The notes: generated by a model not told the origin, from the letters alone. A DNA stretch of 64,000 nucleotides from Polynucleobacter necessarius (GCF_900095215.1 NZ_LT606949.1:856249-920248); one strand, 5' to 3'. Positions 33,905-46,057 are shown, counted from the stretch's first letter. Numbers and translations are program-made.

Positions 33905-35965
33905 CTAGCGAACAAAAGGCAGGTAAGCATACAAAACCCAAGCTAACAACACCGCAAGACCCACAATCATTGCGAATGCATAGTGGTAGAGATAGCCGGA
34001 TTGCAAATGGCGAATTACTCCAGCAAAACGCCCTACTGTATGCGCACTGCCGTTAACAAAGAAACCATCGATGACCTTTTGATCACCGCGATGCCATAAG
34101 AAGCTGCCGATCCAAATGAGACCTTTAGCAAAAACAGCTTGATTGATTTCGTCGAGATAGTATTTGTTATCAAATAATTTCTTAATAGGCGCAAATGCCT
34201 GAGCAACTTTTCCAGGCAACTTTGGAGCCCATAAGTAACCAATCGCAGCAGTCAATACACCTAACACTACCAAGAGCAATACAGGTGATGTGAATGCATG
34301 CATCGCCATCGCAACTGGGCCGTGGCATTCATCTTCCAATTCTTGCATTACTGGATGGCGAGCCAAATCAATAAAGATGGAGTCTCCAAAGTAAGTACCG
34401 AACAACAATGGAGAGATCGTGTAGAAGCCAATGATTACCGATGGGATTGCAAGCAGGATCAAAGGCAATGTCACAACAAATGGTGATTCATGCGGTTTTT
34501 GGCCTGGCGCTAAACGATGGTGTGCATGATCATCGCCCTGCTCTGCATGTTCGTGATGATGGTCATGCGCACGCGCATCATCATGACCCCAGCGGGCCTT
34601 ACCGTGGAACACATAGAAATACAGGCGGAATGAATACAAAGCAGTCACGAATACACTCGCCATTACTGCAAAGTAAGCAAATACAGAACCCGGAATATGG
34701 CTGGCAGCTATCGCCTCAATAATAGAATCTTTGGAGTAGAAGCCAGAGAAAAATGGCGTGCCGACGAGAGAGAGATTACCCAACAACATCATCAAACAAG
34801 TGATAGGCATGTATTTCCAGAGACCACCCATCTTGCGCATATCTTGCTCGTGATGCATACTAAGAATAACGCTACCAGAGGCAAGGAACAACAGCGCTTT
34901 AAAGAAAGCATGAGTCATCAAGTGGAAGATAGCAACAGGATATGCGGATACACCCAGAGCAACAGTCATGTAACCCAGTTGTGACAAAGTCGAATAAGCA
35001 ACCACCCGCTTAATGTCATTTTGGACAATGCCTAGGAAGCCCATAAAGAGCGCAGTGATGGAACCAATAACCAAGATGAAGCTCAATGTGGCATCTGAAA
35101 GCTCAAATAATGGTGACATACGAGACACCATAAAGATGCCCGAAGTAACCATCGTTGCAGCATGAATCAAGGCGGAAATTGGAGTCGGGCCTTCCATTGA
35201 GTCAGGCAACCAAACATGCAATGGGAATTGAGCAGATTTACCCATCGCGCCAATGAATAAGCAGATGCAGGCAACCGTCATCAGATTCCAGTTTGTTCCT
35301 GGCAATGTTTGCGCAGCCAATACGGAGTTCTGAGAAAAAATCACGTCATATTGCATGGAGCCAGTGCTGGCCAGCAAGATACCGATACCGAGAATGAAAC
35401 CAAAGTCACCTACGCGGTTGACCAAGAACGCTTTCATATTGGCAAATACAGCAGACTGGCGCTCAAAGTAGAAACCAATCAGTAAGTATGAAACAACACC
35501 CACTGCTTCCCAACCGAAGAAGAGCTGCAATAGGTTGTTACTCATAACCAGCATCAACATGGCGAAAGTAAATAAAGAGATGTAAGAGAAGAAGCGGTTG
35601 TAGCCCTCTTCACCATGCATATAACCAATGGTATAGATGTGAACCATGAGCGAAACAAAGGTCACAACGCACATCATCGTGGCGGTTAGAGGATCTATCA
35701 GGAAGCCGATATCCAAATTAAGCTCACCCAACTGCATCCAGCGGTAAACGGTTCCATTGAAATAGAAACCATCCATTACTTGCACTAAAACATTGCAGGA
35801 CAAAACAAACGCAATTGTCACACCTAGGATAGTCACAAATTGACTTGCGCCATGACCAATGCGATTGCCACCTAATTTAGTGCCGAAGAAGCCAGCGATG
35901 ATGGAGCCTACCAAAGGCGCCAGAGGAATGGCACAAAGTACAGGAATATTTAAGGTCAATTGCAT
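33905..35965 (-). CDS. nuoL: NADH-quinone oxidoreductase subunit L
   Basis: Distal antiporter-like subunit with the long lateral helix of complex I. The 686-residue protein has FFGWEAVGVVSYLLIGFY, GKSAQFPLHVWLPDSMEGPTP and KRVVAYSTLSQLGYM. A histidine- and aspartate-rich cytoplasmic or periplasmic loop lies at about residues 455-480 (13 His in about 25 residues), between the core and the C-terminal helix part; I believe a similar loop occurs in related betaproteobacteria. Two bases separate it from nuoK. Intact. Confidence 0.97.
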   Translation of the reverse strand: MQLTLNIPVLCAIPLAPLVGSIIAGFFGTKLGGNRIGHGASQFVTILGVTIAFVLSCNVLVQVMDGFYFNGTVYRWMQLGELNLDIGFLIDPLTATMMCVVTFVSLMVHIYTIGYMHGEEGYNRFFSYISLFTFAMLMLVMSNNLLQLFFGWEAVGVVSYLLIGFYFERQSAVFANMKAFLVNRVGDFGFILGIGILLASTGSMQYDVIFSQNSVLAAQTLPGTNWNLMTVACICLFIGAMGKSAQFPLHVWLPDSMEGPTPISALIHAATMVTSGIFMVSRMSPLFELSDATLSFILVIGSITALFMGFLGIVQNDIKRVVAYSTLSQLGYMTVALGVSAYPVAIFHLMTHAFFKALLFLASGSVILSMHHEQDMRKMGGLWKYMPITCLMMLLGNLSLVGTPFFSGFYSKDSIIEAIAASHIPGSVFAYFAVMASVFVTALYSFRLYFYVFHGKARWGHDDARAHDHHHEHAEQGDDHAHHRLAPGQKPHESPFVVTLPLILLAIPSVIIGFYTISPLLFGTYFGDSIFIDLARHPVMQELEDECHGPVAMAMHAFTSPVLLLVVLGVLTAAIGYLWAPKLPGKVAQAFAPIKKLFDNKYYLDEINQAVFAKGLIWIGSFLWHRGDQKVIDGFFVNGSAHTVGRFAGVIRHLQSGYLYHYAFAMIVGLAVLLAWVLYAYLPFVR

Positions 35966-35967
35966 GA

Positions 35968-36276
35968 CTAGCCTTTTAGGTGGTCAAGATCTTCGGCATT
36001 AATGGTGTCTACCTTACGGAAGAGCACAACCAATATTGCCAAGCCGATAGCCGCTTCAGCAGCTGCCACAGTCAAAATAAAGAATACGAATACTTGACCA
36101 GCCATATCCCCCAAATAATGAGAGAAGGCTACAAAGTTCATATTGACCGCAAGCAGCATGAGTTCAATTGCCATTAGCAACACAATCACATTCTTACGAT
36201 TTAAGAAAATTCCAATCACGCTAGTCGCAAATAAAATCGCGCTAAGCACTAAATAGTGAGCGAGAGTGATATTCAT
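35968..36276 (-). CDS. nuoK: NADH-quinone oxidoreductase subunit K
   Basis: Small three-helix membrane subunit (102 residues), homologous to MrpC, carrying proton-pathway glutamates in [20 protein letters not shown] and [14 protein letters not shown]. Its ATG overlaps the nuoJ stop by 4 bp (ATGA type), so it is translationally coupled. Length and sequence are typical. Intact. Confidence 0.97.
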   Translation of the reverse strand: MNITLAHYLVLSAILFATSVIGIFLNRKNVIVLLMAIELMLLAVNMNFVAFSHYLGDMAGQVFVFFILTVAAAEAAIGLAILVVLFRKVDTINAEDLDHLKG

Positions 36277-36920
36277 TTTTTCTCCCCTCTTACATCTTGC
36301 TTGGCAGCCATATCCGAACCCATCTTCACAATGCGCATACGATCTGCGGCAACCACATTGACCTGCTCATGGATATTTTGAGATTTAGAGTCTTTGCGGT
36401 TACGCAATGTCAAAGCAACAGCGGCAATAATTGCAACCAACAAGATCACACCAGCAACTTCAAACGCATATACATAGTCGACAAAAATCAACATGCCTAA
36501 GGCCTGGGTATTGTTTGCCATGATTTCTTCCGGCATTGGCTTCACTGGAGCATTAGTACCGATAAAGCTACGAATGATCACAATCGATAACTCGAGCACG
36601 ATTACCGCACCCATGAAGAAGGCGACTGGTAAAAACTTTTTGAAATCACGACGTAAGTGCTCTAGATCCAAATCCAGCATCATCACCACAAACAGGAACA
36701 AGACCATCACCGCACCAACGTAAACCAACATGAGGGCCAAGCTCAAGAACTCGGCCTTTAGCAGCATCCAAAGACCAGATGCGCAGAAGAAGGCCAGCAC
36801 CAGAAATAAAGCGGCATGGACTGGGTTACGATCTGTAATCACGCGTAACGCAGCAATAACCAACAAGCCCGCAAAGCCGTAGAAGAAAACAGCAAATAAA
36901 GTGGATGGATCGAATGTCAT
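36273..36920 (-). CDS. nuoJ: NADH-quinone oxidoreductase subunit J
   Basis: Membrane subunit of complex I with five helices in its 215 residues, including [18 protein letters not shown] and [27 protein letters not shown], the family signature. The C-terminal cytoplasmic tail is charged. 21 bp after nuoI and overlapping nuoK by 4 bp. Intact. Confidence 0.97.
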   Translation of the reverse strand: MTFDPSTLFAVFFYGFAGLLVIAALRVITDRNPVHAALFLVLAFFCASGLWMLLKAEFLSLALMLVYVGAVMVLFLFVVMMLDLDLEHLRRDFKKFLPVAFFMGAVIVLELSIVIIRSFIGTNAPVKPMPEEIMANNTQALGMLIFVDYVYAFEVAGVILLVAIIAAVALTLRNRKDSKSQNIHEQVNVVAADRMRIVKMGSDMAAKQDVRGEKK

Positions 36921-36941
36921 ATTCAGTTCAGCTCGATTCGA

Positions 36942-37433
36942 TTAACGGTAAGGTGCATCAATTGCACGGTTAGCAGCAATATCTTTTTCATATCTATCGC
37001 CGACAGCAAGAAGCATTGCTTTTGTGAAGTACAAATCGCCACGCTTGTCGCCAAAATATTCAAAAATATTAGTTTCAACAATCGCATCAACTGGGCACGC
37101 TTCTTCACAGAAACCACAGAAAATACATTTGGTTAAATCAATGTCATAACGACTAGTTCGACGCGTACCATCATCACGTTCAGCAGTTTCAATAGTGATG
37201 GCATATGCTGGACATACAGCCTCACAGAGTTTGCAACCAATACAACGCTCTTCGCCATTCTCATAACGACGCAGCGCATGCAAACCACGGAAGCGATTGG
37301 ACAATGGAGTCTTTTCATCTGGATACTGAACAGTAATCTTTGGCTTGAAAAGATAACGACCGGTAATGAATATGCCAGTCAAGATGTCTTTCAACATCAA
37401 ACTATCGAGGAATTGGGAAAGTTTCTTAAACAT
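36942..37433 (-). CDS. nuoI: NADH-quinone oxidoreductase subunit I (8Fe ferredoxin)
   Basis: Carries clusters N6a and N6b that pass electrons toward N2. The 163-residue protein has the two 4Fe-4S binding motifs [16 protein letters not shown] and [16 protein letters not shown], preceded by [21 protein letters not shown]. Length is usual for betaproteobacteria. It follows nuoH by 11 bp. Intact. Confidence 0.98.
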   Translation of the reverse strand: MFKKLSQFLDSLMLKDILTGIFITGRYLFKPKITVQYPDEKTPLSNRFRGLHALRRYENGEERCIGCKLCEAVCPAYAITIETAERDDGTRRTSRYDIDLTKCIFCGFCEEACPVDAIVETNIFEYFGDKRGDLYFTKAMLLAVGDRYEKDIAANRAIDAPYR

Positions 37434-37444
37434 GATTGATCAAC

Positions 37445-38518
37445 TTATTTCCAAATATTCCATGGGGAAACAACCCACGCGCCGATAACAACCACCCAAA
37501 ATACAGAGATGGGAATAAATATCTTCCAGCCCAAACGCATGATTTGGTCATAGCGATAACGCGGCAATGTGGCACGCAGCCAGATAACGCAAGATAACAA
37601 GAAGAAGGTTTTACCGAACAACCAGAAGAATCCTGGAATATCTCGCAGAATTGGCAAATCAACAATAGGCAACCAACCGCCCAAGAACATGATTGAGGCA
37701 ACAGAAGCAATCAAAATCATGTTGGCGTACTCAGCCAAGAAGAACATCGCAAAAGACATCCCCGAGTACTCAACCATGTGTCCAGCCACAATTTCAGATT
37801 CGCCCTCAACCACGTCAAATGGATGACGGTTGGTTTCGGCTAGACCAGAAATAAAGTAGATCAAGAACATTGGCAACAATGGAAGCCAATTCCAGGACAA
37901 GAAATTAAGTCCCATTCCAGCAAAGTAGCCCTGGTCCTGCGATGCCACAATTGCACTTAGATTTAAAGAGCCCGAAGTCAGCAAGACGGTGACTAAAGCA
38001 AAACCCATGGCGATCTCATAAGAAATCATCTGTTCTGAAGCACGCATTGCGCCCAAGAATGGGTATTTAGAATTAGAAGACCAGCCTGCCAAAATCACGC
38101 CGTACACACCAATGGATGAAATTGCCATGATGTATAGAAGGCCCGCATTGACATCGGCCAATACCATATTTGCTTGGAATGGAATCACTGCCCATGCCGC
38201 AAACGCAGACATAATCACCATAATTGGCGCTATGAAATAGAGAACTTTGCTAGCTTGCGCAGGAGCAATGATCTCTTTCATCAAGAGTTTCAAAGCATCC
38301 GCAATTGGCTGCAATAAACCGAAAGGGCCAACACGGTTAGGTCCAAGACGAATATGCATCCAGCCAATGAGTTTTCTTTCCCAAAGAGTTAGGTAAGCGA
38401 CACAGCCGAACATTGGCAATACGATGATCACGATACGTATTAACGCCCATACCAATGGCCATAATGAACCAAAGATGACTTCGCCTTGAGTGGTAATGAG
38501 GTTCACGAAATTATCCAT
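37445..38518 (-). CDS. nuoH: NADH-quinone oxidoreductase subunit H
   Basis: Membrane subunit forming part of the quinone chamber. The 357-residue protein has [54 protein letters not shown] and [21 protein letters not shown], the conserved loops that face the quinone site. 8 bp after nuoG. Intact. Confidence 0.98.
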   Translation of the reverse strand: MDNFVNLITTQGEVIFGSLWPLVWALIRIVIIVLPMFGCVAYLTLWERKLIGWMHIRLGPNRVGPFGLLQPIADALKLLMKEIIAPAQASKVLYFIAPIMVIMSAFAAWAVIPFQANMVLADVNAGLLYIMAISSIGVYGVILAGWSSNSKYPFLGAMRASEQMISYEIAMGFALVTVLLTSGSLNLSAIVASQDQGYFAGMGLNFLSWNWLPLLPMFLIYFISGLAETNRHPFDVVEGESEIVAGHMVEYSGMSFAMFFLAEYANMILIASVASIMFLGGWLPIVDLPILRDIPGFFWLFGKTFFLLSCVIWLRATLPRYRYDQIMRLGWKIFIPISVFWVVVIGAWVVSPWNIWK

Positions 38519-38526
38519 CTCTGACC

Positions 38527-40848
38527 TTATGCCTTACTAACGGTTACAAGGCCAAACATGGAGCCCAATTTCGAACTAGCCATAGTGCCAGCAGATATTC
38601 TGACGACACCTGGCGCCAGATTTACTTCTAAAGTTGCTGGCATATCTACCGACTGACTACCTTGGGTAACGCGTACCGCATCACCTTCCTTTAAGCCCAA
38701 TTCGGTAAATGTTTTTTGATTCAAGCCGGCTTGATTGCCACGCTTCGCATCACGAGTAAGTTGCAGCGCCGATGAACGACGAACAATTTGATCGCCAGCA
38801 TAAATGTTGATGTCAGCCAAGCGCTCAAGACCATTCACTGGAGCCGCACTTCCATTAGCAACAGCAGTAGCAGAAGCCTTATTGCTCAGGCGAGTGCAAT
38901 AGTTTTCCGGTAACGCCTCTCCCAAGACTTCTTCAGGAAGATTAAATAAGAAACCATCAAGACCCAAAAGACCACCGAGTACGCGAATGACTTTCCATGC
39001 TGGACGCGAATCACCTAATGGCTTCACTGAAGGCTGAACCGTTTGCGCTTTACCTTCAAGATTTACAAAAGTAGAAACCGTTTCAGAGAATGTTGAAATT
39101 GGCAGAATGACGTCAGCAACTTCTAGCAAATCCGCACTCTTATAGGCACTCAAGGCGATCACGGTATTTGCCTTAGCCAAAGCAGCGCGTGCTGCTGTTG
39201 GATTAGGAAGATCTAAATCAGGCTCGATATTCATCAAGATCACTGCACGGCGCTCACCAGATAAAACTGAATCAACACCAGCACCGTTTGCATTGACCAA
39301 AGAGGCGCCCACAGCATTTCCGCCAACAGGCAAGAAGCCTAGGGTAGCGCCAGCCTGCTCCGCAATAAATTGAGCAAGCACATGCAGATCAGATGCTTGT
39401 GGGTGTGCAGCAGCAGCAGAACCAAAGAGTATAGAAGTTGATTCTCCAGAGATTAAGCTGTCAGCAATTTTTTGAGCGGCAGGAGAAATCGCCAAATTAA
39501 CTACGCCAGCAGGCACGCTCACTGATTTTGCTTTAGCAACAGCCAGAGCCACTTCGCTTAATGCATTCAACCAAGCGCTTGGTGTCGCAGCAATACCGCT
39601 ACTAGAGATTAACCAATCATCACCACCAGCATCTAGACGCATAACTTGTAAACCGCGTTTACTAGCAGTGCGAATGCGCGCAGCCAACACTGGTTGGTCT
39701 TTACGCAAGAAGCTACCAATGATCAATACATGATCTAATTCGTTAATTTTGGCGATCGGCATACCGAGCCATGGTGCAACTGCAGAACTCTTCACATCAG
39801 TTTGACGTAAACGGGTTTCTACTTGATTTGAACCCAATCCACGAACCATTTTTTGCAAGAGATGCAATTCTTCTGTGCTGGAGATTGGATGCGCTAAGGC
39901 ACCAATAGATTCTGCGCCACTTTCGGATGCAATTGCCTTCAGTGAGTGAGCAAGATAATCCAACGCGGACTGCCAGTCTGTCTCTAACCATTGGCCGCCC
40001 TGCTTAACCATTGGCGTTGTCACACGGTCAGCGCTATTTAAACCTTCATAAGAAAAGCGATCACGATCGCTAATCCAGCATTCATTGATTGCTTCATTTT
40101 CTAAAGCGACTACACGCATCACTTTATTAGCTTTAGTTTGAACGGTAGTGTTTGCACCCAAGCTATCGTGTGGGCTTACTGAGCGCTTGCGGCCTAGCTC
40201 CCATGTGCGAGCTGCGTAACGGAAAGGCTTGCTGGTTAATGCGCCTACCGGGCATAGATCAATCATGTTTCCAGACAGCTCTGAATCAATGGTCTGACCA
40301 ACAAAGGTAGTGATCTCTGAATGCTCACCTCGGTTAATCATACCCAATTCCATAACGCCGGCAACTTCTTGTCCAAAACGAACACAACGCGTGCAGTGAA
40401 TGCAGCGAGTCATCTCCTGCATGGAGATCAATGGGCCAACATTCTTATGGAATACAACACGCTTCTCTTCGTCGTAGCGTGAATTAGATTTACCGTAACC
40501 CACCGCCAAATCTTGTAACTGGCACTCACCACCTTGATCGCAAATCGGGCAATCTAATGGATGGTTAATGAGCAAGAATTCCATCACCGAGCGCTGAGCT
40601 TCAACCGCTTTAGCTGAATGAGTGAAAACTTTCATGCCTTGGGTGACAGGAGTTGCACAAGCTGGCAAAGGCTTTGGAGCCTTCTCCACTTCCACTAGAC
40701 ACATACGGCAATTAGCGGCGATAGATAATTTCTTGTGATAGCAGAAGTGCGGAACGTAGGTGCCGAGTTTGTTCGCGGCGTGCATCACCATCGAACCTTG
40801 CGGAACTTCTACTGCCTTGCCATCTAATTCGATTTCTACCATGCTCAC
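38527..40848 (-). CDS. nuoG: NADH-quinone oxidoreductase subunit G
   Basis: The largest peripheral-arm subunit, carrying N1b, N4 and N5. The 773-residue protein has the 2Fe-2S motif CRMCLVE after AANCRMC, the His/Cys motif [14 protein letters not shown], and [14 protein letters not shown], followed by a molybdopterin-oxidoreductase-like domain that binds no cofactor. The fourth-cluster cysteines (N7) are absent (HDSLGANTT region), as in most bacteria. A second ATG two codons in (MVEIELDG) is an alternative start. Intact. Confidence 0.97.
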   Translation of the reverse strand: MSMVEIELDGKAVEVPQGSMVMHAANKLGTYVPHFCYHKKLSIAANCRMCLVEVEKAPKPLPACATPVTQGMKVFTHSAKAVEAQRSVMEFLLINHPLDCPICDQGGECQLQDLAVGYGKSNSRYDEEKRVVFHKNVGPLISMQEMTRCIHCTRCVRFGQEVAGVMELGMINRGEHSEITTFVGQTIDSELSGNMIDLCPVGALTSKPFRYAARTWELGRKRSVSPHDSLGANTTVQTKANKVMRVVALENEAINECWISDRDRFSYEGLNSADRVTTPMVKQGGQWLETDWQSALDYLAHSLKAIASESGAESIGALAHPISSTEELHLLQKMVRGLGSNQVETRLRQTDVKSSAVAPWLGMPIAKINELDHVLIIGSFLRKDQPVLAARIRTASKRGLQVMRLDAGGDDWLISSSGIAATPSAWLNALSEVALAVAKAKSVSVPAGVVNLAISPAAQKIADSLISGESTSILFGSAAAAHPQASDLHVLAQFIAEQAGATLGFLPVGGNAVGASLVNANGAGVDSVLSGERRAVILMNIEPDLDLPNPTAARAALAKANTVIALSAYKSADLLEVADVILPISTFSETVSTFVNLEGKAQTVQPSVKPLGDSRPAWKVIRVLGGLLGLDGFLFNLPEEVLGEALPENYCTRLSNKASATAVANGSAAPVNGLERLADINIYAGDQIVRRSSALQLTRDAKRGNQAGLNQKTFTELGLKEGDAVRVTQGSQSVDMPATLEVNLAPGVVRISAGTMASSKLGSMFGLVTVSKA

Positions 40849-40874
40849 TTTTAGATATCCCGCGCTCTAAATCT

Positions 40875-42173
40875 TTATAAACGTTTCGCAGAATCTAAGC
40901 AGCGCTTATGCTCTACGTGATACGCAAATTCATCCATGTAATGCTTCAACATGCCGCGCACAGGCATCGCTGCCGCATCGCCTAAAGCGCAAATCGTACG
41001 ACCCCGAATGTTGGCAGCCACATCGTTGAGCAAATCCAAATCCTCAGGACGCCCTTGACCATGTTCAATACGGTGAACGATGCGCCACAACCAGCCAGTA
41101 CCCTCACGACATGGGGTGCACTGACCACATGATTCTTCGTAATAAAAATAAGATAAACGCTCCAAAGCGCGCACCATACAACGTGTTTCGTTCATCACAA
41201 TCACGGCGCCAGAACCCAGCATTGAGCCAGCCTTAGCAATACTGTCGTAATCCATGGTGAGCTCCATAATTTGAGCGCCAGGCACAACAGGAGAAGAAGA
41301 TCCACCAGGAATAACTGCCTTTAAAGCTTTGCCATCACGCATACCACCAGCAAGCTTTAATAGCTCTGGAAATGGAGTGCCCAATGGAATCTCATAGTTA
41401 CCTGGATGCACTACGTCACCCGATACAGAGAAAATCTTTGTACCACCATTGTTTGGCTTGCCGAGCTCTAGATAAGCTTGTCCACCAATTGCCAAGATGA
41501 ATGGCACAGCAGCAAATGTCTCAGTATTGTTAATGGTTGTTGGCTTGCCGTACAAACCAAAGCTTGCTGGGAATGGTGGTTTGAAGCGTGGTTGACCTTT
41601 CTTACCTTCCAAGGACTCCAACAACGCGGTTTCTTCACCGCAAATATAAGCACCCCAACCTGGAGCAGCATGCAATTGAAAGAAGAAATCACTTCCTAAA
41701 ATCTTGTCGCCAAAATAACCAGCGGCACGAGCCTCTTCCAAAGCCTCTTCAAAGCGTGAATACACTTCAAAGATTTCACCGTGAATATAGTTGTAGCCAG
41801 TGCCAATACCCATGGTGTATGCACCAATAATCATGCCCTCGATCAAAGCATGTGGGTTGTAACGCATGATGTCGCGGTCTTTAAATGTACCTGGCTCACC
41901 TTCGTCGCTATTGCAAACTAAATATTTTTGACCAGGGAATTGACGTGGCATAAAACTCCACTTCAAACCTGTCGGGAAGCCCGCGCCACCACGACCACGG
42001 AGTGAGGAAGCTTTTAATTCGGCAATGATGGCATCCGGGGCAACCTTATCATTTAATAAACGACGAAGTTGCTGATAACCACCGCGACTCTCGTAATCTT
42101 TTAAACGCCAGTTATCGCCATTTAATCCAGCAAGAATCAAAGGCTTGATGTGACGACCGTGCAAGCTGGTCAT
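40875..42173 (-). CDS. nuoF: NADH-quinone oxidoreductase subunit F (NADH and FMN site)
   Basis: Binds NADH, FMN and cluster N3. The 432-residue protein has the NADH loop [17 protein letters not shown], the FMN-binding [17 protein letters not shown] and the 4Fe-4S motif [13 protein letters not shown], with the fourth Cys in [12 protein letters not shown]. Its ATG overlaps the nuoE stop by 4 bp. Intact and full length. Confidence 0.98.
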   Translation of the reverse strand: MTSLHGRHIKPLILAGLNGDNWRLKDYESRGGYQQLRRLLNDKVAPDAIIAELKASSLRGRGGAGFPTGLKWSFMPRQFPGQKYLVCNSDEGEPGTFKDRDIMRYNPHALIEGMIIGAYTMGIGTGYNYIHGEIFEVYSRFEEALEEARAAGYFGDKILGSDFFFQLHAAPGWGAYICGEETALLESLEGKKGQPRFKPPFPASFGLYGKPTTINNTETFAAVPFILAIGGQAYLELGKPNNGGTKIFSVSGDVVHPGNYEIPLGTPFPELLKLAGGMRDGKALKAVIPGGSSSPVVPGAQIMELTMDYDSIAKAGSMLGSGAVIVMNETRCMVRALERLSYFYYEESCGQCTPCREGTGWLWRIVHRIEHGQGRPEDLDLLNDVAANIRGRTICALGDAAAMPVRGMLKHYMDEFAYHVEHKRCLDSAKRL

Positions 42174-42676
42174 ACTGCCTTCCCTTCTGCACGTAATTCA
42201 CTTAACAACGCATCAATCTTTTCTTTGCGCATAAAACTACACATACGCTTATCATTCACCAGCATGACAGGTGAATCACCACATACGCCCATGCACTCAC
42301 CCTCTTTCAAGGTGAAAGTTCCACAGGGAGTGGTTTCGTTGTAGCCAATACCAAGAGTCTCTTTTAAATAAGTCGCGGCAGTTTCGCCATGAGTTAACTG
42401 GCAAGGCAAATTAGTACAAATAACCAATTTATATTGACCAATTGGCTTGGTGTTGTACATGTTATAGAAAGTGGCCACTTCATCAACTGCAATACTTGGC
42501 ATTTCTAAAATCTGCGCAACAGTTTCGATGACTTCTGGAGAAACCCAACCCACCTCTGTTTGGGCTGCAATTAAGCAAGCGATCACTGCAGATTGCTTGT
42601 GTGCTGGCGGGTACTTAGCAATATTGCGATGAATATCAGCTAATGTTTTATCGGATAGTTGAAGAGTTGTAGTCAT
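42170..42676 (-). CDS. nuoE: NADH-quinone oxidoreductase subunit E (24 kDa)
   Basis: Thioredoxin-like subunit carrying the N1a 2Fe-2S cluster. From ATG 42676 it has 168 residues, with CTNLPC and [18 protein letters not shown] supplying the four Cys, and the helix bundle [19 protein letters not shown] in front. I chose this start because AAGGA lies 10 nt upstream and because a longer frame (to 42727) would overlap nuoD by 26 bp and has no matching N-terminus. Intact. Confidence 0.95.
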   Translation of the reverse strand: MTTTLQLSDKTLADIHRNIAKYPPAHKQSAVIACLIAAQTEVGWVSPEVIETVAQILEMPSIAVDEVATFYNMYNTKPIGQYKLVICTNLPCQLTHGETAATYLKETLGIGYNETTPCGTFTLKEGECMGVCGDSPVMLVNDKRMCSFMRKEKIDALLSELRAEGKAV

Positions 42677-42701
42677 TAAAAATAATCCTTGGCACGCTTC
42701 A

Positions 42702-43955
42702 TTAGCGGTCAATCTCCCCAAACACAATATCTTGGGTACCGATAATCGTTACCGCATCAGCCAACATATGGCCACGTGACATTTCATCCATTGCAGATAA
42801 ATGCACAAAGCCTGGAGCGCGACTCTTGATGCGATATGGCTTATTGACGCCATCAGAAATCAAGTAAATACCAAACTCACCTTTTGGATGCTCAACTGCC
42901 GAGTAAGCCTCACCATCGGGAACGTGAATTCCCTCGGTAAAGAGTTTGAAATGGTGAATCAATTCTTCCATATTGGTTTTCATATCCACGCGCTTCGGTG
43001 GAGAAACCTTATGGTTATCAGTCATCACAGGACCTGGGTTTGCTTTCAACCAAGCCACACATTGTTTGATGATGCGATTGGATTGGCGCATTTCTTCCAT
43101 ACGCACTAAGTAGCGATCATAAGAATCGCCATTGACACCCACCGGAATATCAAAGTTGAGTCGGTCATAGACCTCATATGGCTGCTTCTTACGCAAATCC
43201 CACTCAATACCAGAACCGCGCAGCATTGGTCCAGTAAAGCCGAGCTGCAATGCGCGCTCAGGAGTCACGATACCGATATTGACCAAACGTTGTTTCCAGA
43301 TACGATTATCCGTCAACAAGTTGCAGTACTCATCCACATGTGCATCGAAGCCATTAGCAAATTGCTCAATGAAATCCAACAATGTGCCACTGCGGTTTTC
43401 ATTCAGGCGCTTGATGGCGGACGCGCTACGGATTTTGTTTTTGGTGTACTGAGCCATTTGATCTGGCAAGTCGCGATACACTCCACCTGGGCGGTAGTAG
43501 GCAGCATGCATGCGCGCGCCAGATACCGCTTCATACATATCAAAAATATCTTCACGATCACGGAAGGCGTACAGGAATACCGCCATAGCGCCAACGTCAA
43601 GCCCATGGCAACCAATCCAGAGTAAGTGATTCAATAGACGAGTTAATTCGTCATACATCACACGGATGTATTGAGCACGCAATGGAACATCAACCTGTAA
43701 TAACTTTTCAATCGCTAAAACATAAGCATGCTCATTGGACATCATGGAAACGTAATCCAAGCGATCCATGTATGGAACGTTTTGAATCCAGGTGCGTGTT
43801 TCAGCTAATTTTTCTGTCGCGCGATGCAATAGACCTATATGCGGGTCGGCACGCTGAATGACTTCGCCATCCAGCTCTAGCACTAAACGCAATACACCAT
43901 GCGCCGCAGGATGCTGAGGGCCAAAATTGAGTGTGTAGTTCTTAATTTGTGCCAT
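42702..43955 (-). CDS. nuoD: NADH-quinone oxidoreductase subunit D (49 kDa)
   Basis: Forms the quinone-binding site with NuoB. The 417-residue protein opens [21 protein letters not shown] with the conserved His loop and contains [50 protein letters not shown] and the terminal IVFGEIDR. 3 bp after nuoC. Intact. Confidence 0.98.
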   Translation of the reverse strand: MAQIKNYTLNFGPQHPAAHGVLRLVLELDGEVIQRADPHIGLLHRATEKLAETRTWIQNVPYMDRLDYVSMMSNEHAYVLAIEKLLQVDVPLRAQYIRVMYDELTRLLNHLLWIGCHGLDVGAMAVFLYAFRDREDIFDMYEAVSGARMHAAYYRPGGVYRDLPDQMAQYTKNKIRSASAIKRLNENRSGTLLDFIEQFANGFDAHVDEYCNLLTDNRIWKQRLVNIGIVTPERALQLGFTGPMLRGSGIEWDLRKKQPYEVYDRLNFDIPVGVNGDSYDRYLVRMEEMRQSNRIIKQCVAWLKANPGPVMTDNHKVSPPKRVDMKTNMEELIHHFKLFTEGIHVPDGEAYSAVEHPKGEFGIYLISDGVNKPYRIKSRAPGFVHLSAMDEMSRGHMLADAVTIIGTQDIVFGEIDR

Positions 43956-43958
43956 GTC

Positions 43959-44558
43959 TTAAACCGGACCTCCATACTGCTCTTCACGAATAATGCGTGG
44001 GATAATTTCTCGAGCCTCAATCGTGACTGGCTGATAGACAACGCGCTTCAACTCTGGGTCATAACGCATTTCAACATTACCGCTGATTGGGAAATCTTTT
44101 CTAAATGGATGACCAATAAAGCCGTAGTCAGTCAAAATGCGACGCAAATCATCATGACCTTCAAACAAGATGCCATACAGATCAAATGCCTCACGCTCAA
44201 ACCAGTTAGCAGAATTCCAAACCGGGGTAATAGAAGCAACCAATGGATAACTATCGTCAGGCGCAAAGACGCGTACACGCAAACGCCAGTTGTGCTCTAA
44301 GGACAATAAGTGACTTACAACACCAAAGCGCTGACCAGCCCATGCACCATCACGAAAATCTTGGTAATCGACACCGCATAGATCAATCAATTGCTCAAAG
44401 GCAAGTGATGGATCGTCGCGCAATAACATGGCTGATTCAAAATAAGTATCCGCATTCACCACCACGGTAACTTCACCCAAAGCAATCTCAACGGAATGAA
44501 TGCGCTTACCGAGAACTTTCTCAAGGTTATCGGCTAGTTGTACCAAACGGTCTGACAT
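43959..44558 (-). CDS. nuoC: NADH-quinone oxidoreductase subunit C (30 kDa)
   Basis: Peripheral-arm scaffold subunit of 199 residues with the family signature [29 protein letters not shown], split here as [12 protein letters not shown] and [24 protein letters not shown]. It is a separate gene from nuoD, as in most bacteria other than enterics. 3 bp after nuoB. Intact. Confidence 0.98.
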   Translation of the reverse strand: MSDRLVQLADNLEKVLGKRIHSVEIALGEVTVVVNADTYFESAMLLRDDPSLAFEQLIDLCGVDYQDFRDGAWAGQRFGVVSHLLSLEHNWRLRVRVFAPDDSYPLVASITPVWNSANWFEREAFDLYGILFEGHDDLRRILTDYGFIGHPFRKDFPISGNVEMRYDPELKRVVYQPVTIEAREIIPRIIREEQYGGPV

Positions 44559-44561
44559 TGA

Positions 44562-45044
44562 TTAAGCCTTCCGCGCAATAGTGCTAATGCGAGCGATCTT
44601 CGATTGCAACTGAATAATTCCGTAGATCAACGCTTCTGCGGTTGGAGGACAACCAGGAACATAAATATCCACTGGCACGATGCGGTCACAACCGCGGACA
44701 ACTGAGTAGGAATTATGGTAATAACCACCACCATTGGCACAAGACCCCATAGAGATTACCCAGCGTGGCTCAGGCATTTGGTCATAAACCTTGCGCAAGG
44801 CAGGAGCCATTTTGTTGCATAAAGTACCAGCCACAATCATCAAATCGGATTGACGTGGCGATGGGCGAAACACAATGCCAAAGCGATCTAAGTCATAGCG
44901 AGATGCGCCGGCATGCATCATTTCAACCGCGCAACAGGCCAATCCAAAAGTCATGGGCCATAAAGATCCATTGCGAATCCAGTTGATTAACTGATCCGCA
45001 GTGGTAGTAACAAATCCCTCTTTGAGAACACCTTCTAATGCCAT
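44562..45044 (-). CDS. nuoB: NADH-quinone oxidoreductase subunit B (N2 cluster)
   Basis: Carries the terminal 4Fe-4S cluster N2 that reduces quinone. From ATG 45044 it has 160 residues, with the tandem cysteines in [18 protein letters not shown], then [16 protein letters not shown] and [13 protein letters not shown] longer frame to 45170 overlaps nuoA by over 100 bp and has no homology, so the internal ATG ([11 protein letters not shown]) is used; it lies 5 bp past the nuoA stop. Intact. Confidence 0.97.
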   Translation of the reverse strand: MALEGVLKEGFVTTTADQLINWIRNGSLWPMTFGLACCAVEMMHAGASRYDLDRFGIVFRPSPRQSDLMIVAGTLCNKMAPALRKVYDQMPEPRWVISMGSCANGGGYYHNSYSVVRGCDRIVPVDIYVPGCPPTAEALIYGIIQLQSKIARISTIARKA

Positions 45045-45049
45045 ATCGA

Positions 45050-45412
45050 TCACTCCCAGTCGAGAGCGCCCTTTTTCCAGATATACACAAATCCCACAAT
45101 GAATTCCAATAGGAAGATCACCGTAGAGGCGTAACCAAGCCATCCAATATCGCGTAGCGCCACACCCCACGGGAACAAGAACGCGGTTTCTAAATCAAAT
45201 AAGATGAAAAGAATGGCTATTAAGTAGTAACGCACGTCAAACTTCATACGCGCATCTTCAAAAGCTTCAAAGCCGCACTCATAGGGAGAGAGTTTTTCAG
45301 CGTCAGGCTTCGAGGGAGCCAAAATTTTTCCGAGGAACATGGGGACTAATCCCACCCCAATACCTACGAGGATAAAAAGCAGAACAGGAAAGTAATTATT
45401 AGCGATATTCAA
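45050..45412 (-). CDS. nuoA: NADH-quinone oxidoreductase subunit A
   Basis: Three-helix membrane subunit heading the operon, 120 residues, with [25 protein letters not shown] (split: LSPYECGFE and [11 protein letters not shown]) and the second helix [13 protein letters not shown]. The start appears to be TTG at 45412 (TTG AAT ATC) with AGGG about 7 nt upstream; no ATG is available in the expected place. Upstream lie about 107 bp and then tRNA-Leu on the same strand, so the nuo promoter could be here or the tRNA read-through could feed it. Confidence 0.96.
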   Translation of the reverse strand: MNIANNYFPVLLFILVGIGVGLVPMFLGKILAPSKPDAEKLSPYECGFEAFEDARMKFDVRYYLIAILFILFDLETAFLFPWGVALRDIGWLGYASTVIFLLEFIVGFVYIWKKGALDWE

Positions 45413-45519
45413 AATAGCCCTGATTCGTTTTTCTGGTAAATCCTAAAGCAGCAAATTATTAATTATTCCACTACATAAGGCATTGATTGAGAGCAAAAAC
45501 CCTTATCAAAACCTTTTTT

Positions 45520-45604
45520 TGGTGCCGACGGCGAGACTCGAACTCGCACAGCCTAAGCCACTACCCCCTCAAGATAGCGTGTCTACCAATTTCACCACGT
45601 CGGC
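45520..45604 (-). tRNA. tRNA-Leu (anticodon GAG)
   Basis: On the minus strand the acceptor arms GCCGACG and CGTCGGC pair perfectly, followed by discriminator A and encoded CCA. The anticodon stem CTATC/GGTAG frames a TTGAGGG loop, giving anticodon GAG, which reads CUC and CUU. A long variable arm (TGGCTTAGGCTG region) and the TTCGAGTC T-loop are typical of a class II leucine tRNA. It sits between secG and nuoA, as in other Burkholderiales. Confidence 0.95.
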
Positions 45605-45690
45605 ATCTTGCAAAACCCATCAATTCTACTGCATTGCACAAGTGCACTACCCCAAAAACTGGGCTAGAAAATACGTAAAAACCTACTTTT

Positions 45691-46035
45691 TTACTTAGGA
45701 ACCGCTGGTTTACTTGGATTGTGCACTGGAGCAACCGGAGCGGTTGGAGCTGCCGTAGGGGCTACAGTTCCAGACAAGACGCCTGGGCTCACTTCTTTCT
45801 TATTACCAATCCAAGTGATGCTTAAGGTGCACACAAAGAAAACAGCAGCAAAAATAGCGGTTGCATGCGATAGAAAGTTAGCAGAGCCACTGGCGCCAAA
45901 GAGGCTGCCAGAAGAGCCTGAACTAAAAGCTGCGCCCATATCAGCGCCCTTACCCTGTTGCAACAGCACCAAAAGAATCACAGCCAGAGCTGAAATTATC
46001 TGCAATACGATCAATAAAGTCTTAAACCATTCCAC
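45691..46035 (-). CDS. secG: preprotein translocase subunit SecG
   Basis: Small accessory subunit of the SecYEG channel. The 114-residue protein has two hydrophobic helices (about 6-25 and 53-75), with the linker LLQQGKGADMGAAFSSGSSG and FGASGSANFLSHATA, the SecG signature. The Pro/Ala/Val-rich tail is variable. 22 bp downstream of tpiA, a usual pairing. Intact. Confidence 0.95.
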   Translation of the reverse strand: MEWFKTLLIVLQIISALAVILLVLLQQGKGADMGAAFSSGSSGSLFGASGSANFLSHATAIFAAVFFVCTLSITWIGNKKEVSPGVLSGTVAPTAAPTAPVAPVHNPSKPAVPK

Positions 46036-46057
46036 AACTTATCTCCAAATAAAAAAT

